From an uncultured Christensenella sp. (lineage in GTDB: Bacteria > Bacillota > Clostridia > Christensenellales > Borkfalkiaceae), in NCBI GenBank assembly GCA_910586245.1, contig CAJUFY010000001.1:310001-374000 (forward strand): a stretch of DNA of 64,000 bases. The letters are read 5' to 3'. Below are positions 1 through 9,037 of this stretch, one piece after another. The notes below the pieces were generated by a model. The model did not search any database. It saw only the letters and a list, made by a program, of their open reading frames with translations, and was not told the DNA's origin. Each line of letters begins with the position of its first letter. Position 1 is the stretch's first letter. A program made the translations under genes and the position numbers.

Positions 1-103
1 TTTTTCTTATATCTTATGCCTTTCCGCACGGCTCCGCATTGACGGTTTTGCCGAAAAGATACGACTAATTTGCTGTTTTTTAAAAAAATTTTGCCGCAAC
101 CCC

Positions 104-131
104 TTGAAACAGACGATTTTTTTGCTATAAT
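104..131 (+). promoter_or_regulatory. Sigma-A-type promoter of the AraC-family gene
   Basis: TTGAAA at 104-109 and TATAAT at 126-131 are separated by 16 bp. The ATG of the gene lies at 138, only 6 nt after the -10 box, so the predicted transcript starts at or next to the start codon. There is no Shine-Dalgarno sequence. The first 103 bases of the window hold no gene that I can see. Confidence 0.7.
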
Positions 132-137
132 AGCGTT

Positions 138-1082
138 ATGAACAACGAAATCGAAATCATACGGTATCCGCAGATCCCCTATCTCAACGCGTTCGTAATC
201 GGGATCGAATACCGCACGCCGCATTTGCACCGCGACTTCGAAATCGATCTGGTGCTGGAAGGCAGCCTTAACCTGCACTGCCGCGGAGAAACGGCGACGG
301 CGCGCACGGGCGAACTGTTTTTGCTCAACCCCAACGAACCGCACGAACTGCGCTCGGCAAACGGCGCGAGCGTGCTGTGCCTGCAAATCGCTCCGAATTT
401 CTTTGCGCAATTTCTGCCCGCCGACCGCCACGTCCGATTCGGAACGCACACGCCGTACGCGCAATTCGAAACAGGAAGCCGAACGGCTTGCAACCGTTTT
501 TTACTTGAATTTGCGGAATATTATTTTCGGAAGCCCCATTCCTATCAATTACGGTGCATCGGAAACCTGTGTTCGGCGTGGGAAATTTTTCTGAACGGAC
601 TCCCCGTGAAAACGCTGACCGACGAAGAATTGTTTACCGACGAAAAAAAGACGCAGCGTCTTCTGCGTCTGCTCGATTTTACCGATAAAAATTACACGCG
701 CAAAATCCGTTTACAGGATTTTGCGGAACAGGAAGGCTTGTCCCTTTTCCATCTTTCCCGCTTCGTAAAGGAAAATCTGAACATGACTTTTCAGGAATAC
801 GTGACCATGCTCCGCTTTCATCTTGCGTGCAAGCTGCTGCTTTCGAGCAAAAAAAGTCTGCTGGAAATCGCAATGGAATGCGGGTTTTCAGACACCCGTT
901 ACCTTTACGCCGCATTTGACCGCGCGCTGCGCGTCACCCCGACCGAATTCCGAAAAACGAAATCCGAACCGCCGCGGGACGTGGTAAAAACGCACCGCAG
1001 CGAACATTCGATGCAGCGGTATTTTTCTTTGGAAAAGAATCTTGCGCTGATCGAAGGGCTGAACCGTTACAACCGAACGTAA
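138..1082 (+). CDS. AraC-family transcriptional regulator
   Basis: The 314-residue protein has the usual layout of a sugar-sensing AraC regulator. The N-terminal part (about residues 10-110) is cupin-like, with alternating strands, histidines and a NPNEPHEL motif. The C-terminal part (about 185-285) holds two helix-turn-helix motifs, including FAEQEGLSLFHLSRFVKE and the conserved IAMECGFSDTRYLYAAFDR segment. It is a DNA-binding regulator acting in the cytoplasm. It stands next to, and convergent with, the starch operon, so control of carbohydrate genes is a reasonable inference, but no binding site was identified. The start at 138 is set by the -10 box immediately upstream, which leaves almost no leader. 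Confidence 0.88.
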   Translation: MNNEIEIIRYPQIPYLNAFVIGIEYRTPHLHRDFEIDLVLEGSLNLHCRGETATARTGELFLLNPNEPHELRSANGASVLCLQIAPNFFAQFLPADRHVRFGTHTPYAQFETGSRTACNRFLLEFAEYYFRKPHSYQLRCIGNLCSAWEIFLNGLPVKTLTDEELFTDEKKTQRLLRLLDFTDKNYTRKIRLQDFAEQEGLSLFHLSRFVKENLNMTFQEYVTMLRFHLACKLLLSSKKSLLEIAMECGFSDTRYLYAAFDRALRVTPTEFRKTKSEPPRDVVKTHRSEHSMQRYFSLEKNLALIEGLNRYNRT

Positions 1083-1112
1083 AAGAGGTTTCCCGATTCG
1101 GGAAACCTCTTT
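1082..1112. terminator. Bidirectional terminator between araC-type gene and starch operon
   Basis: A perfect 14-bp inverted repeat (1082-1095 with 1099-1112, loop of 3) lies between the stops of two convergent units. T-rich tails follow on both strands. Confidence 0.75.
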
Positions 1113-1134
1113 CCGTTTTCAATACCGACGCCGT

Positions 1135-1386
1135 TTAATTTCTGATGCGACGAACGTAATTCGCCGCCGCGTCGTAATAGTCCGCGGCGCAATATCCGCA
1201 GTCCCACGCGTAGCTTCCGTTTCCGTCCGCCCGAAACCGTTCCGCCGCGACGTATTGTTTTTGTGCGGAGGAAAGCAACAGCGCGGAAACGCCGTTCTCC
1301 GTTTGTGCGCAGTGCGCAACCACGTACTCCCGCCCGTCTTTGTAAAAAACGCGCCCCGCCGCGCAGGGGATTCCGATTTCTTTCAT
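1135..1386 (-). CDS. Small hypothetical protein coupled to glycogen phosphorylase
   Basis: This is an 83-residue protein of unknown function. It starts at an ATG (1384-1386) that overlaps the TGA stop of glgP (1383-1385), so it is probably translated by coupling and is the last gene of the starch operon. The sequence begins MKEIGIPCAAG and contains a VFYKDGREYVV strand pair and a tyrosine- and alanine-rich end (YCAADYYDAAANYVRR). There is no signal peptide or membrane segment, so it is expected in the cytoplasm. The tight overlap and the downstream terminator argue that it is real. Function could relate to glycogen or maltodextrin turnover, but nothing in the sequence shows this. Confidence 0.6.
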   Translation of the reverse strand: MKEIGIPCAAGRVFYKDGREYVVAHCAQTENGVSALLLSSAQKQYVAAERFRADGNGSYAWDCGYCAADYYDAAANYVRRIRN

Positions 1387-3638
1387 TGCGGTCTGTCCAG
1401 CCCCCATACGAGATTTGCGTACGTTTTCACCGCTCTGTCCGAAGAGAAAAAGGCGGAATGCAGCGCGTTCATCAATTGTTTCCGCGAAAAAGATTCCGCG
1501 TTGCGGTAATCCCTGTTAACGGCGAGCAACGCCTGCACGTAACTTTCCAGATCGTAAACGACGAAGTAATGGTCGGGTTTGTGCCAGCTTGCCCCCTCGA
1601 ATAACGCGGCGTGCAATTCTGCGAAGCCGCCCGTTCCGCCGTCGGAAAAAGTTCCGTTCACGAGCGTATCCGTCACGCGCTTGACGGCAGGTTTGTTCTG
1701 CACGATTTCCGAAGGATTATAGTCGTTACGGATTCTTCCCAACTCCGTTACCGTCGCGCCGAAAATATAATTGTTGTTCAATCCGGCGCGCTCCGCGATT
1801 TCGATATTCGCGCCGTCCATGGTGCCCACGGTCACCGCGCCGTTCATCATGAGCTTCATGTTGCCCGTGCCGCTCGCCTCAAATCCCGCCGTGGAAACCT
1901 GCAGGGACACGTCGCTGCCCGCAACGATTTTTTCCGCGTAACTCACGTCGTAATTCTGCACGAATACGACTTGCAGCTTTCCGCGCACCGCCTCGTCGAC
2001 ATTGATCGTTTCCGCAACGGCGTTGAGATACTTGATGATCGCCTTTGCCCTGCGGTATCCCGAAGCGGCTTTCGCGCCGAACAAAAAGACCGTGGGCGAA
2101 AAATCGGGAAGTTTGCCCGCTTTCAAATCGTAATAAATTCTTAAAACGGCAAACGCCGTCATCAGCTGGCGCTTATATTCGTGCAAGCGTTTCACCTGCG
2201 CAATATAGATTGCGTCGGGAATCAACGCGATTCCTTCGCGTTTTCGCACGTATTCGGCGAGCTGTTGTTTTTTGATCCGCTTCACCGCCGCGAACTCCGC
2301 AACGTCGGCGTCACGCTGAAATGCGTCCCGAAGGGAAAGCAGGTCGAGATCCTCCCGCCAGCCCCGCCCGAAATTTTTGTCGTACAGCGCGGAAAGTTCC
2401 TCGTTGCACAGCATGAGCCACCGCCGCTGCGTAATGCCGTTCGTGATATTCAAAAATTTATCGGGATAATAACGGGCGGCGACGGCGAACAATTTTTCCT
2501 TGATGATCCGCGTATGGATTTCGGCGACGCCGTTAATGCGTCCGGAAACGAACACGGCAACGTTCGCCATGGCAAAGCGTCCGCTCTTCATCACCGACAT
2601 GTCGAGCTGATCGGACACCAAACAACCTTTCGCCTTCCATTCGCGCGAAGCAAACACCTGCAGCCGTTTTAAAATCATGGCGATTTCGGGCAAGATGCGC
2701 GCCACCAGTTCGGCGTCCCAGCATTCCAGCGCTTCCGGCAGAATGGTATGGTTGGTATAGTTAAACGTTTTGCGCGCGATCTTTACCGCGTCGCCGAAGG
2801 CGACTTTGTACTCCTGCGTCAGCAGGCGCAAAAATTCCGCCGCGGCAAACACGGCGTGCGTATCGTTGAGTTGCAAAGCGTGGTATTCGGGAAACTTAAA
2901 AAAACGCGAGCCGTAAACTTTTACGAATTCTTCCACCAGTTCCCTTACGCAAGCCGCCGAAAAGAAATATTCCTGACGGATGCGCAGCAATTTCCCTTCG
3001 TCCGTGTCGTCGGCAGGGTACAGATATTCGCTGATTTTTTCCGCTTCCGCACTGCCTTCCGCCTGAAACAGGCGCAGGGTATTGATCCGCTTTCCGATGA
3101 TCGGCATGTCGTAGGGAACGGCGGTTACGGTCATATCCGCAAAACGGATCTCTCGCTTTTCGCTCTCCCTCCTCACGCTCCAGGGATCCCCCCACTTGAG
3201 CCAGTCGTCCGCTTCCTCACGCTGAAACCCGTTTTCGAACCGCTGGCGGAACAGCCCGTAACGGTAACGGATTCCGTAGCCCTGCAACGGCACGCCGATG
3301 CCCGCCGCCGAATCGAGATAACAGGCGGCGAGCCTGCCCAAGCCGCCGTTTCCGAGCGCGGCGTCCTCGATTTCTTCCAGACGGTTCAGATCGAATCCTT
3401 TTTCGGCAAAGATGCTTCTTGCTTCGTTCAGAACGCCCAGTTCCATCAGATTGTTGAAGAACATTCTTCCCATCAGAAATTCCACGGAAAGATAGTAGGC
3501 GTTCTTAACCGATTTCTTGCTCCAGTCGCGCTTGATCTCGTCCATGCAAACGCGGGAAATTTCCCCGTAAAGTTCTTTCGTCCCCTTCCCTTCCGTCGAA
3601 ATCCGTTTCAGCTGATCCAATAATTTCTCTCTGTTCAT
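1383..3638 (-). CDS. glgP: Glycogen/maltodextrin phosphorylase
   Basis: The 751-residue enzyme is a GT35 phosphorylase that releases glucose-1-phosphate from alpha-1,4-glucans using pyridoxal phosphate. Recognisable segments are GNGGLGRLAACYLDS near residue 95, QLNDTHAVFAAAE near residue 255, and SGTGNMKLMMNG near residue 590. The lysine of the last segment is the PLP Schiff-base residue. It is somewhat shorter than E. coli GlgP (about 815 residues), as in many Clostridia. It lies 15 nt downstream of the alpha-amylase gene in the same operon. Imported maltodextrins produced outside the cell would therefore be phosphorolysed inside. A GAGGG ribosome-binding site precedes the ATG at 3638. Confidence 0.95.
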   Translation of the reverse strand: MNREKLLDQLKRISTEGKGTKELYGEISRVCMDEIKRDWSKKSVKNAYYLSVEFLMGRMFFNNLMELGVLNEARSIFAEKGFDLNRLEEIEDAALGNGGLGRLAACYLDSAAGIGVPLQGYGIRYRYGLFRQRFENGFQREEADDWLKWGDPWSVRRESEKREIRFADMTVTAVPYDMPIIGKRINTLRLFQAEGSAEAEKISEYLYPADDTDEGKLLRIRQEYFFSAACVRELVEEFVKVYGSRFFKFPEYHALQLNDTHAVFAAAEFLRLLTQEYKVAFGDAVKIARKTFNYTNHTILPEALECWDAELVARILPEIAMILKRLQVFASREWKAKGCLVSDQLDMSVMKSGRFAMANVAVFVSGRINGVAEIHTRIIKEKLFAVAARYYPDKFLNITNGITQRRWLMLCNEELSALYDKNFGRGWREDLDLLSLRDAFQRDADVAEFAAVKRIKKQQLAEYVRKREGIALIPDAIYIAQVKRLHEYKRQLMTAFAVLRIYYDLKAGKLPDFSPTVFLFGAKAASGYRRAKAIIKYLNAVAETINVDEAVRGKLQVVFVQNYDVSYAEKIVAGSDVSLQVSTAGFEASGTGNMKLMMNGAVTVGTMDGANIEIAERAGLNNNYIFGATVTELGRIRNDYNPSEIVQNKPAVKRVTDTLVNGTFSDGGTGGFAELHAALFEGASWHKPDHYFVVYDLESYVQALLAVNRDYRNAESFSRKQLMNALHSAFFSSDRAVKTYANLVWGLDRPQ

Positions 3639-3653
3639 GATTCCCTCACACGG

Positions 3654-5255
3654 TTAGCGGAGCACGGCAATCGAATAGGGCTGCAACGTCAGATTGTCGC
3701 CCTTGACCGTGCTTTTGGAAATGGCGTCGAGGGTATCCGCAACCTTTACGTCGCCGTATGCGGATACCGTCACGTCGAAGCATTCCGTATCGGAAAGATT
3801 GACCAAAATGATGATGGATTCTCCGTTCCAGGTCTTTTTCAATGCGGCAACGTACGGACTCACCGAATCCGCGCGTTCAACGGTGCCGCGCGCGATTTCG
3901 GGATGTCGGTTTCTAAGCCGCATCGCCGCCTTGTAATAATTGTAAATGGAAGAAGGGTCGTTTTTCTGCGATTCGACCGAGCCGTTGGGGTAGAGTTCTT
4001 TGGTGATTACGCCGTTAAAGCCCTGCGGCTTGTAATTGAACACCTGACCTTCCGCCATGTCGTTTTCCGACCAGCGCATCGGAATGCGTTTGGAGGGATC
4101 GTTGGAAGCATCCGAACAGATCATGCCGATTTCGTCGCCGTAATACACGAACACGTTGCCGTTCATGACCGAAGTGACACCCGCGCCCATCTTGATCAGG
4201 TTCTCCGTGCCGAGCATGTTCGCGGCGCGCGCCGTATCGTGGTTGCCCAAAAAGGGCGCCAGCGTGCCTACGTCGTACGTTTCCTGCAATTCGAGCAAAA
4301 GACTTTCGAGTTTGCGTCCGGGCGAAGAGAGCAACGGCGAAAAGAGCTGTTTTACCGAAGAAGAACTCCCCGCGCCCGCGCTCATCGTAAACAGGAAAAA
4401 GCTGTCGCACCCGCTCTCGTAATATTCCCTGATCTGGCGGTCGGTGCCCTCCCAGGCTTCTCCCACGATATAAGCGTCCTCTTTGATTTCTTTTGCGGTT
4501 TCGTTGACGAAGCGCAAAAATTCCACGTTCTTCTGTACGTTGCCCGTATAGTAACTGGTTACCGCGTCCAGACGGAATCCGTCGCAATCCATTTCGGTCA
4601 GCCAGAACTCGAAGATGTTTTTGATTTCCGCGCGCACGGCAGCGCTGTCCAGATTCAGATCAGGCATAATCTTGTCGAAACGGCTTTCGTAATACCAGTT
4701 CGCGCCGTTTACCTTATTGTAGCCCGACTGATTCGTCTGCGAAAAATTGTAATAATCGACGTACTTTGCATTTTCGCCCGACGTTTCGCCGTTGGCAAGC
4801 GCGGAAGTCGCTTTCCGGAACCACTCGTTCGAACTCGAAGTATGGTTGATCACCATGTCGATAATCACGTTGATCCCGCGCGCGTGCGCTTCTTCGACCA
4901 GTTCTTTAAAATCTTCGTTGGTTCCGTAATCTTTTTCCACGGTATAATAATCGGAAACGTCGTATCCGTGATAGGTCGTCGATTCGCAAATCGGCATCAG
5001 CCAGATACCGTTGTAGCCCATTTCTTTGAGATAATCGAGTTTCATCGTTACCCCTTTCAGATCGCCGACACCGTCGTCCCCCGAATCGCAGAACGACCGC
5101 ACGAATATTTCATACCAGTTACGGTTGTTGTCGTCTACGATATTCAGCGGACCGCCCGTCGGTTGCGTATCGCCGTTGCACGCCGCAAGCGGCAACGTAA
5201 ACGCAAGCGTGAGCGAAAGCGCAAACCCCGCGTATAATTTCCGTTTGAATTTCAT
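3654..5255 (-). CDS. Alpha-amylase lipoprotein (GH13)
   Basis: The 533-residue protein begins with a lipoprotein signal peptide whose lipobox LAAC ends at Cys26, so it should be anchored on the outer face of the membrane. The GH13 motifs are all present: DMVINHT (region I, about residue 134), GFRLDAVTS with the nucleophile Asp (about 229), VGEAW with the acid/base Glu (about 264) and FLGNHD with the transition-state Asp (about 340). An all-beta C-terminal domain follows. It should hydrolyse alpha-1,4-glucans to maltodextrins for the ABC transporter encoded just upstream. An AAGGAG site precedes the ATG. Confidence 0.94.
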   Translation of the reverse strand: MKFKRKLYAGFALSLTLAFTLPLAACNGDTQPTGGPLNIVDDNNRNWYEIFVRSFCDSGDDGVGDLKGVTMKLDYLKEMGYNGIWLMPICESTTYHGYDVSDYYTVEKDYGTNEDFKELVEEAHARGINVIIDMVINHTSSSNEWFRKATSALANGETSGENAKYVDYYNFSQTNQSGYNKVNGANWYYESRFDKIMPDLNLDSAAVRAEIKNIFEFWLTEMDCDGFRLDAVTSYYTGNVQKNVEFLRFVNETAKEIKEDAYIVGEAWEGTDRQIREYYESGCDSFFLFTMSAGAGSSSSVKQLFSPLLSSPGRKLESLLLELQETYDVGTLAPFLGNHDTARAANMLGTENLIKMGAGVTSVMNGNVFVYYGDEIGMICSDASNDPSKRIPMRWSENDMAEGQVFNYKPQGFNGVITKELYPNGSVESQKNDPSSIYNYYKAAMRLRNRHPEIARGTVERADSVSPYVAALKKTWNGESIIILVNLSDTECFDVTVSAYGDVKVADTLDAISKSTVKGDNLTLQPYSIAVLR

Positions 5256-5284
5256 ATTTGATTTCTCCTTATTTTATGATCCGA

Positions 5285-6175
5285 TTATTTGACCGCGCCG
5301 CCCGTCACGCCCTCGACGTAGTACTTCTGCATACTCAAAAACAAAAGCGTAATAATTCCGCCCACGATCACCGCACCCGCGCAGAACACCGTGAAGTTGG
5401 TATTGAACGAACCTTTGTCGGCATTGATCAGCTTATACAGCCCGAGCGCGACCGTGAATTTTTCGGGGCTGGTGTTGTTGATGATCACGTTCACGAAAAT
5501 GAAGTCGCACCAGGGAGCGATAAACGAAGTGAGAATCGTATACACAATAATCGGCTTCGAAAGCGGGAAAATGATGCGCCAGCAGATCGTCCATTGCGAA
5601 GCGCCGTCCAGAATCGCCGCCTCTTCCAGCGACCGCGGGATCGTATCGAAAAATCCTTTGCAGATGTAATACGAAAGCGCCGCGCCGCCCGAATAGACGA
5701 GAATGAGCGCAAACAGCGAATTCGTAAGCCCGATCGCTTTCAGAATAAAGTAAATTGCGATCATGCTCATGAAGCCCGGAAACATCCCCAGCACGAGCAT
5801 TACGTTCATGATCGGTTTGCGCATTTTAAAACGCATACGCGAAAGCGCATAACTCACCATTAAAATAAAGAGCGTAGTGAGCGCGCACGAACAGATCGCG
5901 ACGAGAAACGTATTCCCCAGCCAGACGCCGAACTGCGTATCGCGGAACAGCCTTACGAAATTCCCGAAACCGAGTTGCAAATCGTCGGGAAAAAGCTGGT
6001 TGATGATTCCCGTATTCGGCGTAACGCGGAACGCGGTATAGAGCAGAAACGCGATCGGCGAAATCCATAATAAGCCGAACACGGCAAGCACGACGTAAAT
6101 ACACCCGTTTACGATTCCCGTGCGGGCACGCTGACCGAGCAACGCTTTTTTTGCAGTTTTTACGGCATGTTTCAT
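5285..6175 (-). CDS. malG: Maltodextrin ABC transporter permease, MalG type
   Basis: The 296-residue protein has about six transmembrane helices and the ABC permease loop EEAAILDGASQWTICWRI, which contacts the ATPase. It is the MalG-type partner of the permease encoded upstream. The ATG at 6175 overlaps the TGA of the malF gene (ATGA); a GTG one codon earlier (6178) is equally well spaced from the GAGGAGG ribosome-binding site, so the start is uncertain by one residue. No ATPase gene is present in the operon, so a shared MsmX/MalK-type ATPase encoded elsewhere is likely. Confidence 0.92.
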   Translation of the reverse strand: MKHAVKTAKKALLGQRARTGIVNGCIYVVLAVFGLLWISPIAFLLYTAFRVTPNTGIINQLFPDDLQLGFGNFVRLFRDTQFGVWLGNTFLVAICSCALTTLFILMVSYALSRMRFKMRKPIMNVMLVLGMFPGFMSMIAIYFILKAIGLTNSLFALILVYSGGAALSYYICKGFFDTIPRSLEEAAILDGASQWTICWRIIFPLSKPIIVYTILTSFIAPWCDFIFVNVIINNTSPEKFTVALGLYKLINADKGSFNTNFTVFCAGAVIVGGIITLLFLSMQKYYVEGVTGGAVK

Positions 6176-7596
6176 CACTGGAAATCCTCCTCGTTTTTCG
6201 CGGCCTTCGTTTTGTTATAGGTGACGAGCGAAAGAGACGCGCAGATCACAAAGATTACGATCCCGATCACGGACGCCATATTGTACTGTACGTTGGTGTC
6301 CGTCGTCAGGCGGTAGAGCCAGGTTACGAGCAAGTCGGTACTCTGCGCGTTGCCCACGCCGTACAGAATATTGTCCCCCGGCCCGCCGCCCGTGAGCAGC
6401 CAAATCACGTTGAAGTTGTTGATGTTGCCCACGAACTGCGTAATCAGATAGGGCCCCGTCACGTGCAGCATGTACGGCAGCACGATCTTGATAAACATCT
6501 GCCATGCGCTTGCGCCGTCGAGCTTGGCGGCTTCGTACATCTCCTGCGGAACGTTCATTAAAATCCCCGAACACATGAGAATCGTATACGGAATCCCGAT
6601 CCACATATTCACGAGAATGATCACCACTCTGGGCAGCAGCGAAGCGTAACGAGTATCCGAAAGCCAGTAAATCGTCGTGCCCAAAATCTTATTCAGAATC
6701 CCGTCGCCGTCCAGAATCTTCGACATTAAAAGCAACGTGATAAACTGCGGTACGGCAATCGCAATCACGAACATGGTGCGCCAAAGCATTTTCAATTTAA
6801 TGCCTTTTTTGTTGATGAGCAGCGCAAAAATCATGCCGATGAAATAGTTCGTGAACGTCGCGATAAACGCCCATACGAACGTCCAGAGCAACACGCGCAA
6901 AAATACGAGCAAGAATCCCGTCCCCTCGGCAATGGAAAACAGATTTCCGAAATTACGGAAACCGACCCAGTCGAAGAGTTTGGAGGGCGGCAGATGCTGA
7001 TAATCGTAATTCGTGAAAGAAATCAGAATCATGAAAATAATCGGCAATACGGTAAATACGAGCAACCCCGCCATAGGAAGCGCGAGCAACGGAACGTAGA
7101 ATTTTTTGTTCAGAAACAGCGAACAATCTTGTTTGAACCCGTTCACGGGTTTGCCCTCCGCAAGCAGCCTGTCGTTCGCCAGACTTCCTTTCACGTTCAT
7201 GATCCATAAAAGGACGAACATCGCGACCACGGTGAGGGATACGACGCCGTAGAGCAAAATCAAAAAACTGTTGTCTCCGGCGACCGTTTCGTAGATGCCC
7301 TCCTCTTCGTTCCAGTACGAACCTTCGACAATCGTTCCCAGATGGCCGGAAAACAACAATTTGCCGATATACTTTCCGCCGAAAAACACCATGAATAAAA
7401 TAAACAGCACTTCGGTCGCGGCGTACGCAATGCCTTTTACCACTTGTTTGCGCACCATCTGCCCTACGCCCATAAAACCGCAGGAGAGCTTCGTTGCAAC
7501 CGAGCTGTTGGCAACCGTTAAAAAGGTTCGTTTGATTTTAGCAAACAAACGGGTGAATACGTTATCTTTCTTCCCCGTAGTATCGATGTTCTGCAT
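6175..7596 (-). CDS. malF: Maltodextrin ABC transporter permease, MalF type
   Basis: The 473-residue membrane protein carries the permease motif EMYEAAKLDGASAWQMF near its C-terminal third, which is the MalF-type EAA loop. An N-terminal extension of about 150 residues contains two additional hydrophobic helices around a WNEEEG-containing loop, as is common in clostridial MalF proteins. I chose the ATG at 7596 because a GGGAGGG ribosome-binding site lies immediately before it; a longer reading frame runs upstream into the malE-malF hairpin and is unlikely. It forms the channel with MalG and takes substrate from the binding protein encoded upstream. Confidence 0.92.
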   Translation of the reverse strand: MQNIDTTGKKDNVFTRLFAKIKRTFLTVANSSVATKLSCGFMGVGQMVRKQVVKGIAYAATEVLFILFMVFFGGKYIGKLLFSGHLGTIVEGSYWNEEEGIYETVAGDNSFLILLYGVVSLTVVAMFVLLWIMNVKGSLANDRLLAEGKPVNGFKQDCSLFLNKKFYVPLLALPMAGLLVFTVLPIIFMILISFTNYDYQHLPPSKLFDWVGFRNFGNLFSIAEGTGFLLVFLRVLLWTFVWAFIATFTNYFIGMIFALLINKKGIKLKMLWRTMFVIAIAVPQFITLLLMSKILDGDGILNKILGTTIYWLSDTRYASLLPRVVIILVNMWIGIPYTILMCSGILMNVPQEMYEAAKLDGASAWQMFIKIVLPYMLHVTGPYLITQFVGNINNFNVIWLLTGGGPGDNILYGVGNAQSTDLLVTWLYRLTTDTNVQYNMASVIGIVIFVICASLSLVTYNKTKAAKNEEDFQ

Positions 7597-7610
7597 GTTC
7601 CCTCCCGTAA

Positions 7611-7639
7611 CGAAAACGGCGGCAAAAAACGAGCCGCCG
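7611..7639 (-). terminator. Intergenic hairpin between malE and malF
   Basis: CGGCGGC at 7617-7623 pairs with GCCGCCG at 7633-7639. In the mRNA direction it is followed by a short U-rich tract. It is probably a leaky terminator or mRNA-stabilising hairpin that lets the binding protein be made in excess over the permeases. Confidence 0.6.
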
Positions 7640-7652
7640 CTTTCCGATGCAA

Positions 7653-8924
7653 TCATTTTTCAGTCGCGTTTTTTTGAATCGACGTTACCAGCGCGGCAAG
7701 TTGTGTTTTGAGATCGAATTTCCCTTTTTTCGTAATCATGTCGTTGCCGAGACTTTGCAAAGGCGTCCAGAGCGTGGTGGGCACGTTCTTTTGCGGTTTG
7801 CAGTGTTCGAGCGTTCCCTGAATCGCCTTGACGCAGGGATCGTTCAAGATTTTCGCATCCGCCGCGGCTTCGATATTCGTAGGGTTGTAACCGCGCACGT
7901 CGAAATGTTTGAGCTGGTTTTCTTTGTTCGTAAAGAATTCGGCAAACGCGAGCGCTTCCGCCTTGTTCGGCGAATAATTCGAAACGCCGAAGAGTTTATA
8001 ACCCGCAAACGCCGTAAGCTGTACCTGCTCGCCGTCGAGCGTGTAGGTAGGAAGTTTGGCAACGCCGAAATTATCGCCGAGCGCTTCCTGAATGGCGTTT
8101 TTGTTCCAGATGCCCGAAACCGCCGCAATCATAGATCCGTCCTGAAATCCCGCAACCGCTTTGCTGTCGTCCGAATCAGCCTTTACCTTCGGGTTCATCA
8201 CGAGCTGCCAGATCGCCTCGGTCACCGCTTCGCCGATTTCGTTCCCGAAATCGGTCGTGATCTTCGTTTCGCCGAACGCTTCGTCGTACTCCACTTCGTA
8301 ACCCAGTTCTTTGCCGAAGTAGAACGCGGAACTGTACCAGCCGTCGTTCATCGGATAACCGAACTGGTGCGTCGCGTCGCATTTTGCAAGAATGCCGTCG
8401 ATGGTCGCCACGTCCGCTTCGCTCAATTTCGCTTTGTTGTAATAGAGGAAAAACGTGTTATCGGTAAACGGCATGGCGTACGTCTGCTCTTCCGATTGCC
8501 CTTCCGATTTCACGGTTACCGTTGCCGCGTCGACGGATTCGGGCGTATTCGCCGCCTTGATCCGTTCGAGCGTCTGACCGCCGATCCGGGTTAACGCGCC
8601 GCCGTTCACGAGTTTCGTGATATGATCGCTCGCAAACGCAAACACGTCGGGCGCGTTCGTCACGTCCTGCAGCACGCGCGTGCCGGCATCCGATTCCGAC
8701 TGTTCCCCGAATTGGAAATTATATTTCTTTTCGGGATGCGCCGCCTTGTATTCGTTGGCAACCTGTCTTCCGAACTCCTGATCTTCCTTGGGAAGCCATA
8801 CGACCATCGTGACCGTATCGCCCTTGGAACCGGGATTTTTACCTGCGTCGCCGCACGCCGCAAACGCGGTTAAAGCCAATCCGCAGCCGAGCGTAAGACA
8901 AAATATTTTTCCTGCTTTTCTCAT
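7653..8924 (-). CDS. malE: Maltodextrin-binding lipoprotein (ABC transporter)
   Basis: The 423-residue protein has a lipoprotein signal (LTAFAAC) and the fold signature of family 1 solute-binding proteins. Recognisable segments are VTMVVWLPKEDQEFGRQVANEY, GGALTRIGG and the MIAAVSGIWNKNAI segment typical of MalE proteins. It should capture maltodextrins outside the cell and deliver them to MalFG. The ATG at 8924 is preceded by AAGGAGATATAAC; the longer frame to 8993 lacks such a site. It is the third gene of the starch operon, after the pullulanase and a starch-binding-like lipoprotein. Confidence 0.93.
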   Translation of the reverse strand: MRKAGKIFCLTLGCGLALTAFAACGDAGKNPGSKGDTVTMVVWLPKEDQEFGRQVANEYKAAHPEKKYNFQFGEQSESDAGTRVLQDVTNAPDVFAFASDHITKLVNGGALTRIGGQTLERIKAANTPESVDAATVTVKSEGQSEEQTYAMPFTDNTFFLYYNKAKLSEADVATIDGILAKCDATHQFGYPMNDGWYSSAFYFGKELGYEVEYDEAFGETKITTDFGNEIGEAVTEAIWQLVMNPKVKADSDDSKAVAGFQDGSMIAAVSGIWNKNAIQEALGDNFGVAKLPTYTLDGEQVQLTAFAGYKLFGVSNYSPNKAEALAFAEFFTNKENQLKHFDVRGYNPTNIEAAADAKILNDPCVKAIQGTLEHCKPQKNVPTTLWTPLQSLGNDMITKKGKFDLKTQLAALVTSIQKNATEK

Positions 8925-8961
8925 GTTATATCTCCTTATTTTCAATATCTCCCGAATCCCC

Positions 8962-9023
8962 CTCCCCGCACGAATGCGGAGAGAGGAATGCAAGGAGGTT
9001 GATTTTCCGCCGTCTGCGGAAAA
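8962..9023 (-). other. Intergenic hairpins upstream of malE
   Basis: Two inverted repeats lie in the 113-nt gap: 8962-8970 with 8975-8983 (one mismatch) and TTTTCCGC 9003-9010 with 9016-9023 (perfect). Neither has a good U-tract on the minus strand. They probably act in mRNA processing or stability within the operon. Confidence 0.45.
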
Positions 9024-9037
9024 AACTCAGAACAAGT

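Noticed and set aside
1..103. Possible gene end at the left edge of the window
   Set aside because: No frame with protein-like composition or terminator is visible in these bases.
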